From DFXE01 sp032054765 (lineage in GTDB: Bacteria > Bacteroidota > Bacteroidia > Bacteroidales > Tannerellaceae), in contig DAMBSC010000004.1 in the NCBI GenBank assembly GCA_032054765.1, positions 248,001-312,000 of the forward strand: a stretch of 64,000 nt of DNA, in the 5' to 3' direction. Positions 53,954 to 62,195 of the stretch are shown here, piece after piece. Within the stretch, counting starts at the first letter, position 1. The number at the start of each line of letters is the position of its first letter. The position numbers were made by a program, and so were the translations under genes. The notes beneath the pieces were generated by a model. It saw only the letters and a program-made list of their open reading frames with translations, was not told the origin of the DNA and ran no database searches.

Positions 53954-54619
53954 ATGAAAAAGAGATTATTTTTATTTACAGTTTTTGCGTTTTTTATGCT
54001 GAATGTAATAAACCTTTCAGCACAAGTAACCATCGGTTCTGATCAAACTCCGTTAAGTGGAGCATTACTGGATTTGAAAGAAAAATCAAGCTCAAATGCA
54101 GAAACTTCAACTAATAAAGGTTTTGTTTTACCACGTATAAAGCTAACGAGCTTGACAACCCTCTCTCCAATAACAAAAGGATCAGGCGAAACCGATGCAC
54201 ATTATGCAGGATTAACAGTATTCAACACCAATAATAGTTCACCATTTTCAAAAGGGATTTATACATGGGATGGTGAACGTTGGAGCAAAGCAGGTGTAAG
54301 AAAAGAAGTTAACTTCTTCTATATGCCATCTATTGAGCTTACAACTTCATCTGCTATAAGTTATGGACCTATTGATATATATGAAAAATATACACAGATA
54401 TTTGGTACTCCGAAAGTTAGGGGCGGAGGCCCTACCGGTAATACTCCTGCATCCATTCCGGTTTTTGGAAGAAATGATTTGTACTATTATATTACTAATT
54501 ACGACGAATCAGTTTTTAGTGATATGACTCTTACGGAAAACGGCGAATTGAGTTATACTGTAAGTAATCCACCAACAGATGGCTGCTCATATATTAACAT
54601 TGTTTTTGTTATAAAATAA
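53954..54619 (+). CDS. Exported protein of fimbrial/T9SS-type loci
   Basis: A 221-aa exported protein (signal ending NLSAQ) with features common to small Bacteroidota surface-locus proteins: VTIGSDQTPLSGALLDLKE near the N-terminus, and GIYTWDGERWSKAG near 97-110. I recognise no defined fold. Its place between a T9SS cargo gene and a lectin-like gene, with 26- and 19-bp gaps, makes it part of the same transcript. Confidence 0.75.
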   Translation: MKKRLFLFTVFAFFMLNVINLSAQVTIGSDQTPLSGALLDLKEKSSSNAETSTNKGFVLPRIKLTSLTTLSPITKGSGETDAHYAGLTVFNTNNSSPFSKGIYTWDGERWSKAGVRKEVNFFYMPSIELTTSSAISYGPIDIYEKYTQIFGTPKVRGGGPTGNTPASIPVFGRNDLYYYITNYDESVFSDMTLTENGELSYTVSNPPTDGCSYINIVFVIK

Positions 54620-54638
54620 CCTCGGAAAATTAATTACT

Positions 54639-56318
54639 ATGAAACTTCATGTTTTCTTTCCAAGAAACAGAATTATTAATATACTCATATTATTTTTTCT
54701 GCTTGGTATTAATATAAATTATGTTCATTCCCAGATTTCTAAATATGGTAATTTCCCGTATGAAGAAAGTTGCTTAAATGGAAAACCAGATGATTTTACA
54801 TTCCCAACCCCTCAAGGGAACAAGTTAAATCAGGCAAAGTTTACCAATGGAGTAGGATTACATTTAACTCCTGTATCACAATCAACTTTTGGTGCTGCAT
54901 TTATTAGAAACCGTCAATTTGGGTCAAAAAATGGTATTACAATTGAATTTGAATATACCATCTCCGGGGGCGACGGAGGCGATGGACTGTGTATGTTTCT
55001 TTTTGATGCTTCAGTTAAAGCACCGGCAATCGGAGCTCATGGAGCAGGAATAGGGTATACATATAATCAAACAATCCACTCACATTATTTAAATCAAAAA
55101 TTTGAGGGTTTAAGAGGAGCTTATATGGGAGTTGCTTTTGATGTATATGGAAATTATAAAACCTTACGATATCTAAGAAATGAAATGAGAGGTGGTATAC
55201 CTTATAAAAAACAAGATAATAGTTCGATTATAAGCGAGTCAAAAGAAAAAAAATATGATACAGGAAATCAGGTTACAATAAGAGGAGCCAGAGGTTCTGC
55301 TATTAATCATGTTACTAATGTACATTATCAAGCTATAGTTGGCTCTTCAGATCCGGGAATGCGTGAATACAAAAAAAATGGTGTAACAGTAGGTGAAGAC
55401 GGACTTACCGGTTATCCGGTGTTAATTACCCGATCGACAAATGCTACTCATGGCTTTGTATTAGACAGTGATGGTAAATACATTGAACTAAGTCCATATA
55501 CAGGTAATTTATTCTCAATAAACGGTGGATATAGGAAAGCCATAATTGAAATTTTTCCGGTTGAAGATACTACTCCTGGTGGAGGTTTTTATATTACAGT
55601 GAAAATAGATCACGATGGTCAGATTGATACAATAATTAATGATTATCATTATAAGGAGAGTTTTCTTTATCAGGAAAATGGCATGATACCATTTCAATAT
55701 AATTCGGATACACCAAAGGATCCTCCTCCTGCACCATATACCCTTAATGCAAGTGTTCCTGATAGCTTGAGGATAGGTTTTGCAGCTGCAACCGGCGAGA
55801 AAACGAATAATCATATTATAAGGAATATTAAAATTGCTCTTCCTCGTGCGGCAGAAGCTTATGATGACGATCTTGAAATATTTAAAGGCCAAACGGCTAC
55901 ATTCTACCCATTAGTAAATGATATTGCTTATAATGGTACAATCAGAAGAAATCAGACTGGTAGTTTTGATCATATTGATCCGAGGGAATTCCGGTTTATT
56001 GATAATAACGGAAATGTGAAAAAGCTTGTTTCTGGACAAACAGTATTAATATGTAATATGCCAGAAGGAAGATGGACATATGATATCACAGGAATAACAA
56101 ATAATTCGTCAGCTATTGCTACATTTACACCAAATGCAGGATATGAAGGTGTAGCAACTATACAATATGATATCAAAGGAAAAGATGACACTCCAAACCC
56201 CTATGCGGATGAAGCATACCGCTCATTGCATGCTAAAATGTCTGTGAGTGTTATCACGAATCCGAATCCTACAAAAAATACTATTACAAATAAAATGATC
56301 ACTGTAAGATTCAAATAA
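54639..56318 (+). CDS. Lectin-like (concanavalin-fold) exported protein
   Basis: A 559-aa exported protein (signal ending VHSQ). Residues about 40-390 resemble an L-type lectin/ConA-like sandwich: GITIEFEYTISGGDGGDGLC, GAYMGVAFDVYGNY and, near 375-390, GFAAATGEKTNNHI are the usual strands of such domains. An Ig-like or cadherin-like domain follows (about 405-540, FKGQTATFYPLVND, ATFTPNAGYEGVA). It has no T9SS tail. As the last gene of the fimbrial operon it may be a glycan-binding adhesin, though sugar specificity is unknown. The hairpin at 56411 ends the operon. Confidence 0.75.
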   Translation: MKLHVFFPRNRIINILILFFLLGININYVHSQISKYGNFPYEESCLNGKPDDFTFPTPQGNKLNQAKFTNGVGLHLTPVSQSTFGAAFIRNRQFGSKNGITIEFEYTISGGDGGDGLCMFLFDASVKAPAIGAHGAGIGYTYNQTIHSHYLNQKFEGLRGAYMGVAFDVYGNYKTLRYLRNEMRGGIPYKKQDNSSIISESKEKKYDTGNQVTIRGARGSAINHVTNVHYQAIVGSSDPGMREYKKNGVTVGEDGLTGYPVLITRSTNATHGFVLDSDGKYIELSPYTGNLFSINGGYRKAIIEIFPVEDTTPGGGFYITVKIDHDGQIDTIINDYHYKESFLYQENGMIPFQYNSDTPKDPPPAPYTLNASVPDSLRIGFAAATGEKTNNHIIRNIKIALPRAAEAYDDDLEIFKGQTATFYPLVNDIAYNGTIRRNQTGSFDHIDPREFRFIDNNGNVKKLVSGQTVLICNMPEGRWTYDITGITNNSSAIATFTPNAGYEGVATIQYDIKGKDDTPNPYADEAYRSLHAKMSVSVITNPNPTKNTITNKMITVRFK

Positions 56319-56410
56319 GAAATTAAGAAACACATACTTATAACTAAACGTCTTATTTTGAAGGGGAGTCTGCGAAGATACCTCTTCTTCACTAGTTAAT
56401 TCTTAAAAAA

Positions 56411-56435
56411 GGTCCCGTCCGAATAAGACGGGACC
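56411..56435. terminator. Bidirectional terminator hairpin (GGTCCCGTC / GACGGGACC)
   Basis: Perfect 9-bp arms GGTCCCGTC (56411-56419) and GACGGGACC (56427-56435) lie between A-rich and T-rich flanks, ending both the fimbrial operon and the convergent gene at 56482. The arm sequence is shared with the array at 3878-3951. Confidence 0.85.
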
Positions 56436-56481
56436 ATTTTTTATTTCCTTTTGCCTAATTTATATTTATACTAAAAAATAT

Positions 56482-57240
56482 TTAATCATTAATATCTTCT
56501 ATTTCCCCTCTTCTTTCTTTAATACCATATTTATATTTAGAAGTTAAATCATTTATTTTATCAATAACACTTCCAATCTCAGCTAATACCGGGGCCTCTT
56601 TTGTTATTATTTCACTTACTAAATAAATGGAATTCAAACATTTAATCAAGAAAAAAAATTCCCTATCAACGTCGGGACGTATTCTACGCATTTTATCCTC
56701 TTTATTGCGCTTTTCCTTAGCATTTAGACGTTCATTATAGAGATCCTGACATTTATTATTAGCATCATTTAGTAAGACGAAAATTTTTTGTAAATCTAAT
56801 GTTTCAAGAGCTTTTCCATATTTATCCTCCATCATTTCTTCTATAAATTCAGTAATCAGATTTGTATTCTCTAAAAATGATTTTCGATGAGCATTTCTAT
56901 AAGGGCTCAAACCTTGATCCAATAAATTCCAATGAACTTTTATATCAGGATCCGGGTTATATTTCATGAGTTCTATTGTCCTTTTGATAAAGCAAAACAA
57001 TTCATCCCGCTTTTTATCAGCAGCTTGAATCTCCTTTGTTTCTTCAAAAGCTCGATCTCTCATATAAGCATTTTCTTCTTTATTAAAATATTTCTCATAA
57101 TCAAAACGCATGCTTTCCAATTTGTATTCTTTGGCTAAAACAGGTGTTATAATTTCTAATATTCCGTTATGATACTCGTAATGCTCGTTATCTCTAAATA
57201 AGCGAAAGCTGGGTTTGTTAATCTCTTTTATATTCCTCAT
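56482..57240 (-). CDS. DUF6261-like conserved hypothetical protein
   Basis: A 252-aa charged, helical protein without signal or membrane segments. Its length and composition, with a start MRNIKEINKPSFRLFRDNEH, resemble the Bacteroidota family DUF6261 as I remember it; this is not certain. Coiled segments are predicted near 150-190. It is the only gene in its unit, convergent with the fimbrial operon. A mobile-element link is possible for this family, but no transposase is nearby. Confidence 0.65.
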   Translation of the reverse strand: MRNIKEINKPSFRLFRDNEHYEYHNGILEIITPVLAKEYKLESMRFDYEKYFNKEENAYMRDRAFEETKEIQAADKKRDELFCFIKRTIELMKYNPDPDIKVHWNLLDQGLSPYRNAHRKSFLENTNLITEFIEEMMEDKYGKALETLDLQKIFVLLNDANNKCQDLYNERLNAKEKRNKEDKMRRIRPDVDREFFFLIKCLNSIYLVSEIITKEAPVLAEIGSVIDKINDLTSKYKYGIKERRGEIEDIND

Positions 57241-57544
57241 ATTCTATTATAAAAAGGTCGCATATATTAAATAAATACATAATAATATTTTAATTATCCA
57301 TTGGCTCAATTACTTCTGCGGGTTAAAATACAGATAATATTCGACGTAATAATTAATTTCTGCAAGTGCAAATATAATAAATACAGTTGGTATACAAATA
57401 TAATTATCTAAAATATCAAATCTAAAATAAATAAATCTTTATTGCACCTTCAGATCTATATAAATTGTATAATTATATAAATATAATACCATATTGCATA
57501 ATTTTTGATGATAAAATGCTTTTACATACAATTAGAAATGTTTA
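57241..57544. other. 304-bp AT-rich intergenic region
   Basis: No ORF, hairpin or promoter box that I can support. It separates the DUF6261-like gene from the 2-hydroxyacid dehydrogenase gene. Confidence 0.5.
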
Positions 57545-58504
57545 TCAAGCTTTCAAAACACGTGATACTGGTCGATCTTTTTCCAAGAAACCTATAATAT
57601 TATTTGAAACAGCTTTCGCCATATCAAAACGAGTATCAAATGTCTGTGTTCCTATATGAGGAGTCATTACTATATTATCCAATTCGAACAATTCGTCTAC
57701 TGGATAATCACCAAATTCGAAAACATCTAGACCTGCACCGGATATATCGCTATCTTTTAAGGCTTTTACCAGAGCATACTCATCGATTAGAGGCCCTCTG
57801 GCAGTATTTATTATAATAGATGACGGTTTCATCGTATTTAAAGCCTTTTCATCGATTATATGGAAAGTCTCGGGTGTATAAGGAGCATTTAGAGATAAGA
57901 AATCAGATTGTAACAGTAACTCTTCGAAAGAGACATAGGTTACATTTAACTTGGTTTCCTCTTGCATATCCAACTGTCTTCTATTGTGATAAATAATATC
58001 CATTCCACACGCTCTTGCTCTCTTACACAAAGCTTTACCTATACGTCCCATACCGAATATGCCTAATGTTTTTCCAGTAATCTGAGTGCCTAAATTCTCT
58101 AAAACCCCTACCTTCATGCTTCGACGTAAAGTACGAATTTTCCGATCACACTCTGTTATCCTTCTTGCCGTATCAATCAATAACCCTAACGCTAAATTCG
58201 CTGTTGGAGCAATAACCGGATCCGGTGTATTAGCAACTGTAATGCCTTTTTCCAATGCATATACTACATCAATATTATTGTAACCAACAGCATAATTGGC
58301 GATCAATTTCAAAGTAGGTGCATTATCAATAAGCTTTTTATCGACAGGAAAATTAAACATCGGACATAAGATTTCATATTCCGAAATCATATCAAACACC
58401 TCATTATAAGAGTAATCCCTACCCTCAGGAAAAGTCACATCATACTTTTCGACAATTTCGGAAAATCCTTCACGAAACATATCATAAGTAACTAAAATCT
58501 TCAT
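57545..58504 (-). CDS. D-isomer-specific 2-hydroxyacid dehydrogenase
   Basis: A 319-aa NAD(P)-dependent dehydrogenase of the glyoxylate/hydroxypyruvate reductase or D-lactate/phosphoglycerate group. The substrate-domain motif NYAVGYNNIDV (about 90-100), the cofactor motif IFGMGRIGKALCKRA, the catalytic Arg in NTARGPLID (about 232-240) and the His in TPHIGTQTF are present. The exact substrate is open. It has its own promoter (58536-58543), divergent from the SpmA/B-like gene. Confidence 0.9.
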   Translation of the reverse strand: MKILVTYDMFREGFSEIVEKYDVTFPEGRDYSYNEVFDMISEYEILCPMFNFPVDKKLIDNAPTLKLIANYAVGYNNIDVVYALEKGITVANTPDPVIAPTANLALGLLIDTARRITECDRKIRTLRRSMKVGVLENLGTQITGKTLGIFGMGRIGKALCKRARACGMDIIYHNRRQLDMQEETKLNVTYVSFEELLLQSDFLSLNAPYTPETFHIIDEKALNTMKPSSIIINTARGPLIDEYALVKALKDSDISGAGLDVFEFGDYPVDELFELDNIVMTPHIGTQTFDTRFDMAKAVSNNIIGFLEKDRPVSRVLKA

Positions 58505-58535
58505 AATTTGATTGTTATTAAATTTGTTTATACGT

Positions 58536-58543
58536 CAAATTTA
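58536..58543 (-). promoter_or_regulatory. -7 promoter box for the dehydrogenase
   Basis: On the minus strand TAAATTTG matches TAnnTTTG, 31 bp before the start at 58504. Confidence 0.55.
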
Positions 58544-58575
58544 ACTAAAGCACGTATTAATACAAAGAGAATTCG

Positions 58576-58583
58576 TAAATTTG
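58576..58583 (+). promoter_or_regulatory. -7 promoter box for the SpmA/B-like gene
   Basis: TAAATTTG matches TAnnTTTG, 19 bp before the ATG at 58603. With 58536 it forms a divergent promoter pair. Confidence 0.55.
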
Positions 58584-58602
58584 CATCAAAATATGCATTT
58601 AT

Positions 58603-59835
58603 ATGGTACTGAATTACATCTGGATAGCTTTCTTTTTGATAGCATTCGTTGTTGCCCTGGGAAAACTTATTTTTATCGGCGATACCAACGTTTTTACCGA
58701 AATAATTAACTCTTCCTTCGATTCTGCCAAGCTCGGATTTGAAATTTCCATCGGTTTGACCGGTATTCTTACGCTGTGGTTAGGAATTATGAAGATCGGT
58801 GAAAAGGGAGGTCTTATTCAAGGATTTGCAAGGATAGCTTCGCCTGTTTTTAGCAAATTATTTCCGGATATACCTAAAGACCATCCCGTAACCGGATCAA
58901 TCTTTATGAACTTTTCAGCTAATCTACTTGGATTAGATAATGCAGCAACACCCATGGGATTAAAAGCAATGAAAGAACTTCAGGAGTTAAATAATGAAAA
59001 AGAAAACGCCAGTAATTCAATGATTATGTTCCTGTGTATCAATGCGTCAGGACTCACTTTGGTACCCATAACTATACTGATGTATCGCGCACAATTGGGA
59101 GCAGCCAATCCTTCTGATGTTTTTTTACCAATTATGCTCGCAACTTTTACTTCTACAGTAATTGCAATTCTGGCTGTTTGCTTAAAACAGCGAATAAATA
59201 TTCTACAGAAAAATCTTTTACTTTTCTTTGGAATAGTAGGTATTGTTATTGGAGGGCTTGTTTGGCTATTCAACTATTTAGAGCAAGATAAGGTCTCATT
59301 ATATTCTACTGTATTTGCTAATACATTGCTATTCAGTATAATTTGCGGCTTCATTATCAGCGGAATACGTAAGAAAATTAATGTCTATGATGCATTTATA
59401 GAAGGAGCTAAAGATGGTTTTCATACAGCAATTACTATCATTCCTTACTTAGTTGCAATACTTGTAGGTATAGGTATATTTCGTGCTTCTGGAGCAATGG
59501 ATTTCTTAATTGGAGGAATCAGTATTGGTGTAGCAGCTTTGGGATTAGATACAGAATTCATTGGAGGGCTTCCAACTATTCTCATGAAGCCACTAAGTGG
59601 AAGCGGTTCTAGAGGAATGATGATAGATGCAATGAATACATATGGAGCAGATTCATTAGTAGGCCGGTTGGCATCAATAGTACAAGGCTCTACAGACACC
59701 ACTTTTTATGTAGTTGCTCTTTACTACGGAAGTGTCGGAATAAGAAATACACGATATACTGTACAATGCTCCTTGCTTGCCGATCTTGCTGGTGCTATTG
59801 CTGCAGTTATTCTCACCTATATGTTTTTTAGTTAA
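58603..59835 (+). CDS. SpmA/SpmB-like nucleoside-recognition membrane protein
   Basis: A 410-aa polytopic membrane protein that fuses SpmA-like and SpmB-like halves, each with a nucleoside-recognition (Gate) domain. Marker segments are GLTGILTLWLGIMKIGEKGG (about 52-71), LGLDNAATPMGLKAM and the later GLPTILMKPLSGSGSRGMM (about 322-340). In spore formers the pair helps spore-core dehydration; in Bacteroidota the role is unknown and probably transport-related. The next gene starts 10 bp after its stop. Confidence 0.88.
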   Translation: MVLNYIWIAFFLIAFVVALGKLIFIGDTNVFTEIINSSFDSAKLGFEISIGLTGILTLWLGIMKIGEKGGLIQGFARIASPVFSKLFPDIPKDHPVTGSIFMNFSANLLGLDNAATPMGLKAMKELQELNNEKENASNSMIMFLCINASGLTLVPITILMYRAQLGAANPSDVFLPIMLATFTSTVIAILAVCLKQRINILQKNLLLFFGIVGIVIGGLVWLFNYLEQDKVSLYSTVFANTLLFSIICGFIISGIRKKINVYDAFIEGAKDGFHTAITIIPYLVAILVGIGIFRASGAMDFLIGGISIGVAALGLDTEFIGGLPTILMKPLSGSGSRGMMIDAMNTYGADSLVGRLASIVQGSTDTTFYVVALYYGSVGIRNTRYTVQCSLLADLAGAIAAVILTYMFFS

Positions 59836-59845
59836 ATATAAGAAT

Positions 59846-60280
59846 ATGGCAATCAGTTATCATGCAGAAGGTATCAAAATACCTCATTTAAAAAAAAGAA
59901 TACTTAACAACTGGATCAAAACAATAGCACAAAACTATCATAAGAAGATAGGCGAAATTGCTTATATCTTCTGTTCTGATGAGAAAATACTTGAAATAAA
60001 TAATGAGTACCTCAATCATGATTATTATACAGATATTATCACTTTTGATTATTCAGAAGAAGATAAAATTTCCGGAGATATATTTATCAGTTTAGATACT
60101 GTAAAAAGTAATTCTGATAAATTCAAAACAAAATATATTGAAGAATTACTTCGCACAATTATTCATGGCATATTACACCTTTGTGGAATTGATGATAAAG
60201 GTCCGGGAGAACGTGAGGTAATGGAAGAACAGGAAAATAAAGCATTAGCTCTTTTAACACAAGAGGCTTATAATATATAA
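59846..60280 (+). CDS. ybeY: Endoribonuclease YbeY (rRNA maturation factor)
   Basis: A 144-aa YbeY from the ATG at 59846; upstream in-frame codons lie inside the previous gene. The metal site is HGILHLCGIDD. H107 and H111 are kept, but the third ligand position (usually His) is D117. I recall the same position being altered in other Bacteroidales YbeY proteins, so it may be lineage-typical. The enzyme matures 16S rRNA 3' ends. It is directly followed by mnmG (11 bp), probably in one operon. Confidence 0.93.
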   Translation: MAISYHAEGIKIPHLKKRILNNWIKTIAQNYHKKIGEIAYIFCSDEKILEINNEYLNHDYYTDIITFDYSEEDKISGDIFISLDTVKSNSDKFKTKYIEELLRTIIHGILHLCGIDDKGPGEREVMEEQENKALALLTQEAYNI

Positions 60281-60291
60281 TTAAATTAAGA

Positions 60292-62169
60292 ATGATTTTT
60301 AACTACGATATTATTGTTGTTGGAGGAGGACATGCAGGATGTGAAGCTGCATCATCAGCTGCAAAACTGGGGTCAAAAACTCTTCTGATCACAATGGACA
60401 TGAATAAGATTGCACAAATGAGTTGTAATCCTGCTATTGGAGGAATTGCCAAAGGACAAATTGTTCGGGAAATTGACGCATTAGGAGGAAACATGGGAAT
60501 TGTTACTGATCAGACAGCTATCCAATTCCGAATGTTGAACAGAAGTAAAGGACCTGCTATGTGGAGTCCACGCGCTCAAAGTGATAGAGTCCGCTTCATA
60601 GAAACCTGGAAAAATTTATTAGAAAATCAAGATAATCTATACATCTGGCAAGATACTGTCAATGAATTAATAATAAATAAAAATACTGTTACAGGTTTAA
60701 GAACCGGATTAGGTGTAACATTTAGTGCTAAATGTATAATCCTTACTACTGGTACTTTTTTGAATGGCTTAATGCATATTGGTAAAACACAAATAACAGG
60801 AGGACGAATTTCTGAACCATCATCCAAAGGAATTACAGAACAATTAGTTTCTTTAGGTATAAAATCAGAAAGAATGAAAACAGGCACTCCTGTACGAATT
60901 GATGGAAGAAGCGTACATTTTGATGAGCTTACAGAACAACCTGGAGAAAACGATTTTCATAAATTTTCGTACCTGAACTTCGAACCGCGTTCATTGAAAC
61001 AATTAAGTTGTTGGACATTATTTACAAATGAAGCTTGCCATGATATACTCCGTGAAGGACTTCCTGATTCACCATTATATAATGGACAGATCCGAAGCAT
61101 TGGCCCTCGCTACTGTCCGAGCATAGAGACTAAGATAGTTACATTTGCTGATAAAACACAACATCAATTATTTCTGGAGCCTGAAGGAGAAAATACTCAA
61201 GAATACTATTTGAACGGTTTTTCTTCTTCTTTACCCTTACATATTCAGATAAAAGCATTACAAACTATTCCGGCTTTTCGTGATATACAAATTTATCGCC
61301 CCGGCTATGCTATCGAATACGATTTCTTTGATCCAACACAATTAAATCATTCTTTAGAAACAAAGAAAATAAAAAATTTATTTTTCGCAGGACAAATCAA
61401 TGGCACTACCGGATATGAAGAAGCAGCCGGTCAAGGCTTAATGGCCGGAATTAATGCACATATAAATTGCCATGGTGGAAATTCATTCTTATTAGGGAGA
61501 GATGAAGCCTATATAGGAGTACTCATAGATGATTTGGTTACAAAAGGAGTTGACGAACCTTATAGAATGTTTACTTCGCGAGCAGAATATAGAATTCTTT
61601 TGAGACAAGATGATGCGGATATGCGTCTAACAGAAAAAGCATATCAATTAGGTTTAGCTTCAAAAGACCGTTTTGCATTGTTGGAAGAAAAAAAGAAACA
61701 CCGAGACAACATAATATCTTTTACAGAGAACTATTCAGTGAAATCACAATATATTAATGAAGGATTAGAATCTTTAGGAACTACTCCACTATCCCATGGA
61801 TGCAAATTAAAAGACTTAGTTCTTCGACCTCAAATATATTTAAATGATTTGGCAAAATTAATTCCTGCTTTACAAACTGAACTTGACAAAATACCTTCAT
61901 CAAGAAAAGATGAAATTATTGAAGCTGCAGAAATACTTATAAAATACAGCGGATATATCAAACGAGAAAAGATTATTGCTGATAAAATAAATCGCCTTGA
62001 GAATATTCGTATAAAAGGAAAGTTTGACTATAACTCTATTCAGTCTCTATCAACTGAAGCAAGACAAAAGCTTACGCGTATAGACCCAGAGACGATTGCT
62101 CAGGCAAGTCGAATACCTGGAATATCCCCTAGTGATATAAATATTTTAGTTGTACTTTTGGGAAGATGA
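60292..62169 (+). CDS. mnmG: tRNA uridine-5-carboxymethylaminomethyl modification enzyme MnmG
   Basis: A 625-aa FAD protein that with MnmE installs the cmnm5 group on wobble U34 of several tRNAs. The FAD motif VVGGGHAGCEAA is at about 9-20. The family signatures GGIAKGQIVREIDALGGNMG (about 48-67) and GQINGTTGYEEAAGQGL (about 363-379) are clear. Length is typical. In many bacteria mnmG (gidA) lies near the replication origin, which fits the parS site just downstream. Confidence 0.97.
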   Translation: MIFNYDIIVVGGGHAGCEAASSAAKLGSKTLLITMDMNKIAQMSCNPAIGGIAKGQIVREIDALGGNMGIVTDQTAIQFRMLNRSKGPAMWSPRAQSDRVRFIETWKNLLENQDNLYIWQDTVNELIINKNTVTGLRTGLGVTFSAKCIILTTGTFLNGLMHIGKTQITGGRISEPSSKGITEQLVSLGIKSERMKTGTPVRIDGRSVHFDELTEQPGENDFHKFSYLNFEPRSLKQLSCWTLFTNEACHDILREGLPDSPLYNGQIRSIGPRYCPSIETKIVTFADKTQHQLFLEPEGENTQEYYLNGFSSSLPLHIQIKALQTIPAFRDIQIYRPGYAIEYDFFDPTQLNHSLETKKIKNLFFAGQINGTTGYEEAAGQGLMAGINAHINCHGGNSFLLGRDEAYIGVLIDDLVTKGVDEPYRMFTSRAEYRILLRQDDADMRLTEKAYQLGLASKDRFALLEEKKKHRDNIISFTENYSVKSQYINEGLESLGTTPLSHGCKLKDLVLRPQIYLNDLAKLIPALQTELDKIPSSRKDEIIEAAEILIKYSGYIKREKIIADKINRLENIRIKGKFDYNSIQSLSTEARQKLTRIDPETIAQASRIPGISPSDINILVVLLGR

Positions 62170-62173
62170 CAAA

Positions 62174-62189
62174 TGTTCCACGTGAAACA
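62174..62189. promoter_or_regulatory. parS centromere site (ParB binding site)
   Basis: TGTTCCACGTGAAACA is an exact match to the bacterial chromosomal parS consensus TGTTNCACGTGAAACA. It sits in the 26-bp gap between mnmG and uvrC. ParB would load here, spread and link origin segregation and SMC loading. No parA or parB gene is in the window. Confidence 0.88.
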
Positions 62190-62195
62190 TAAATA

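Noticed and set aside
57555..57566. CACGTGA near the 3' end of the dehydrogenase gene as parS
   Set aside because: Core match only, and coding.
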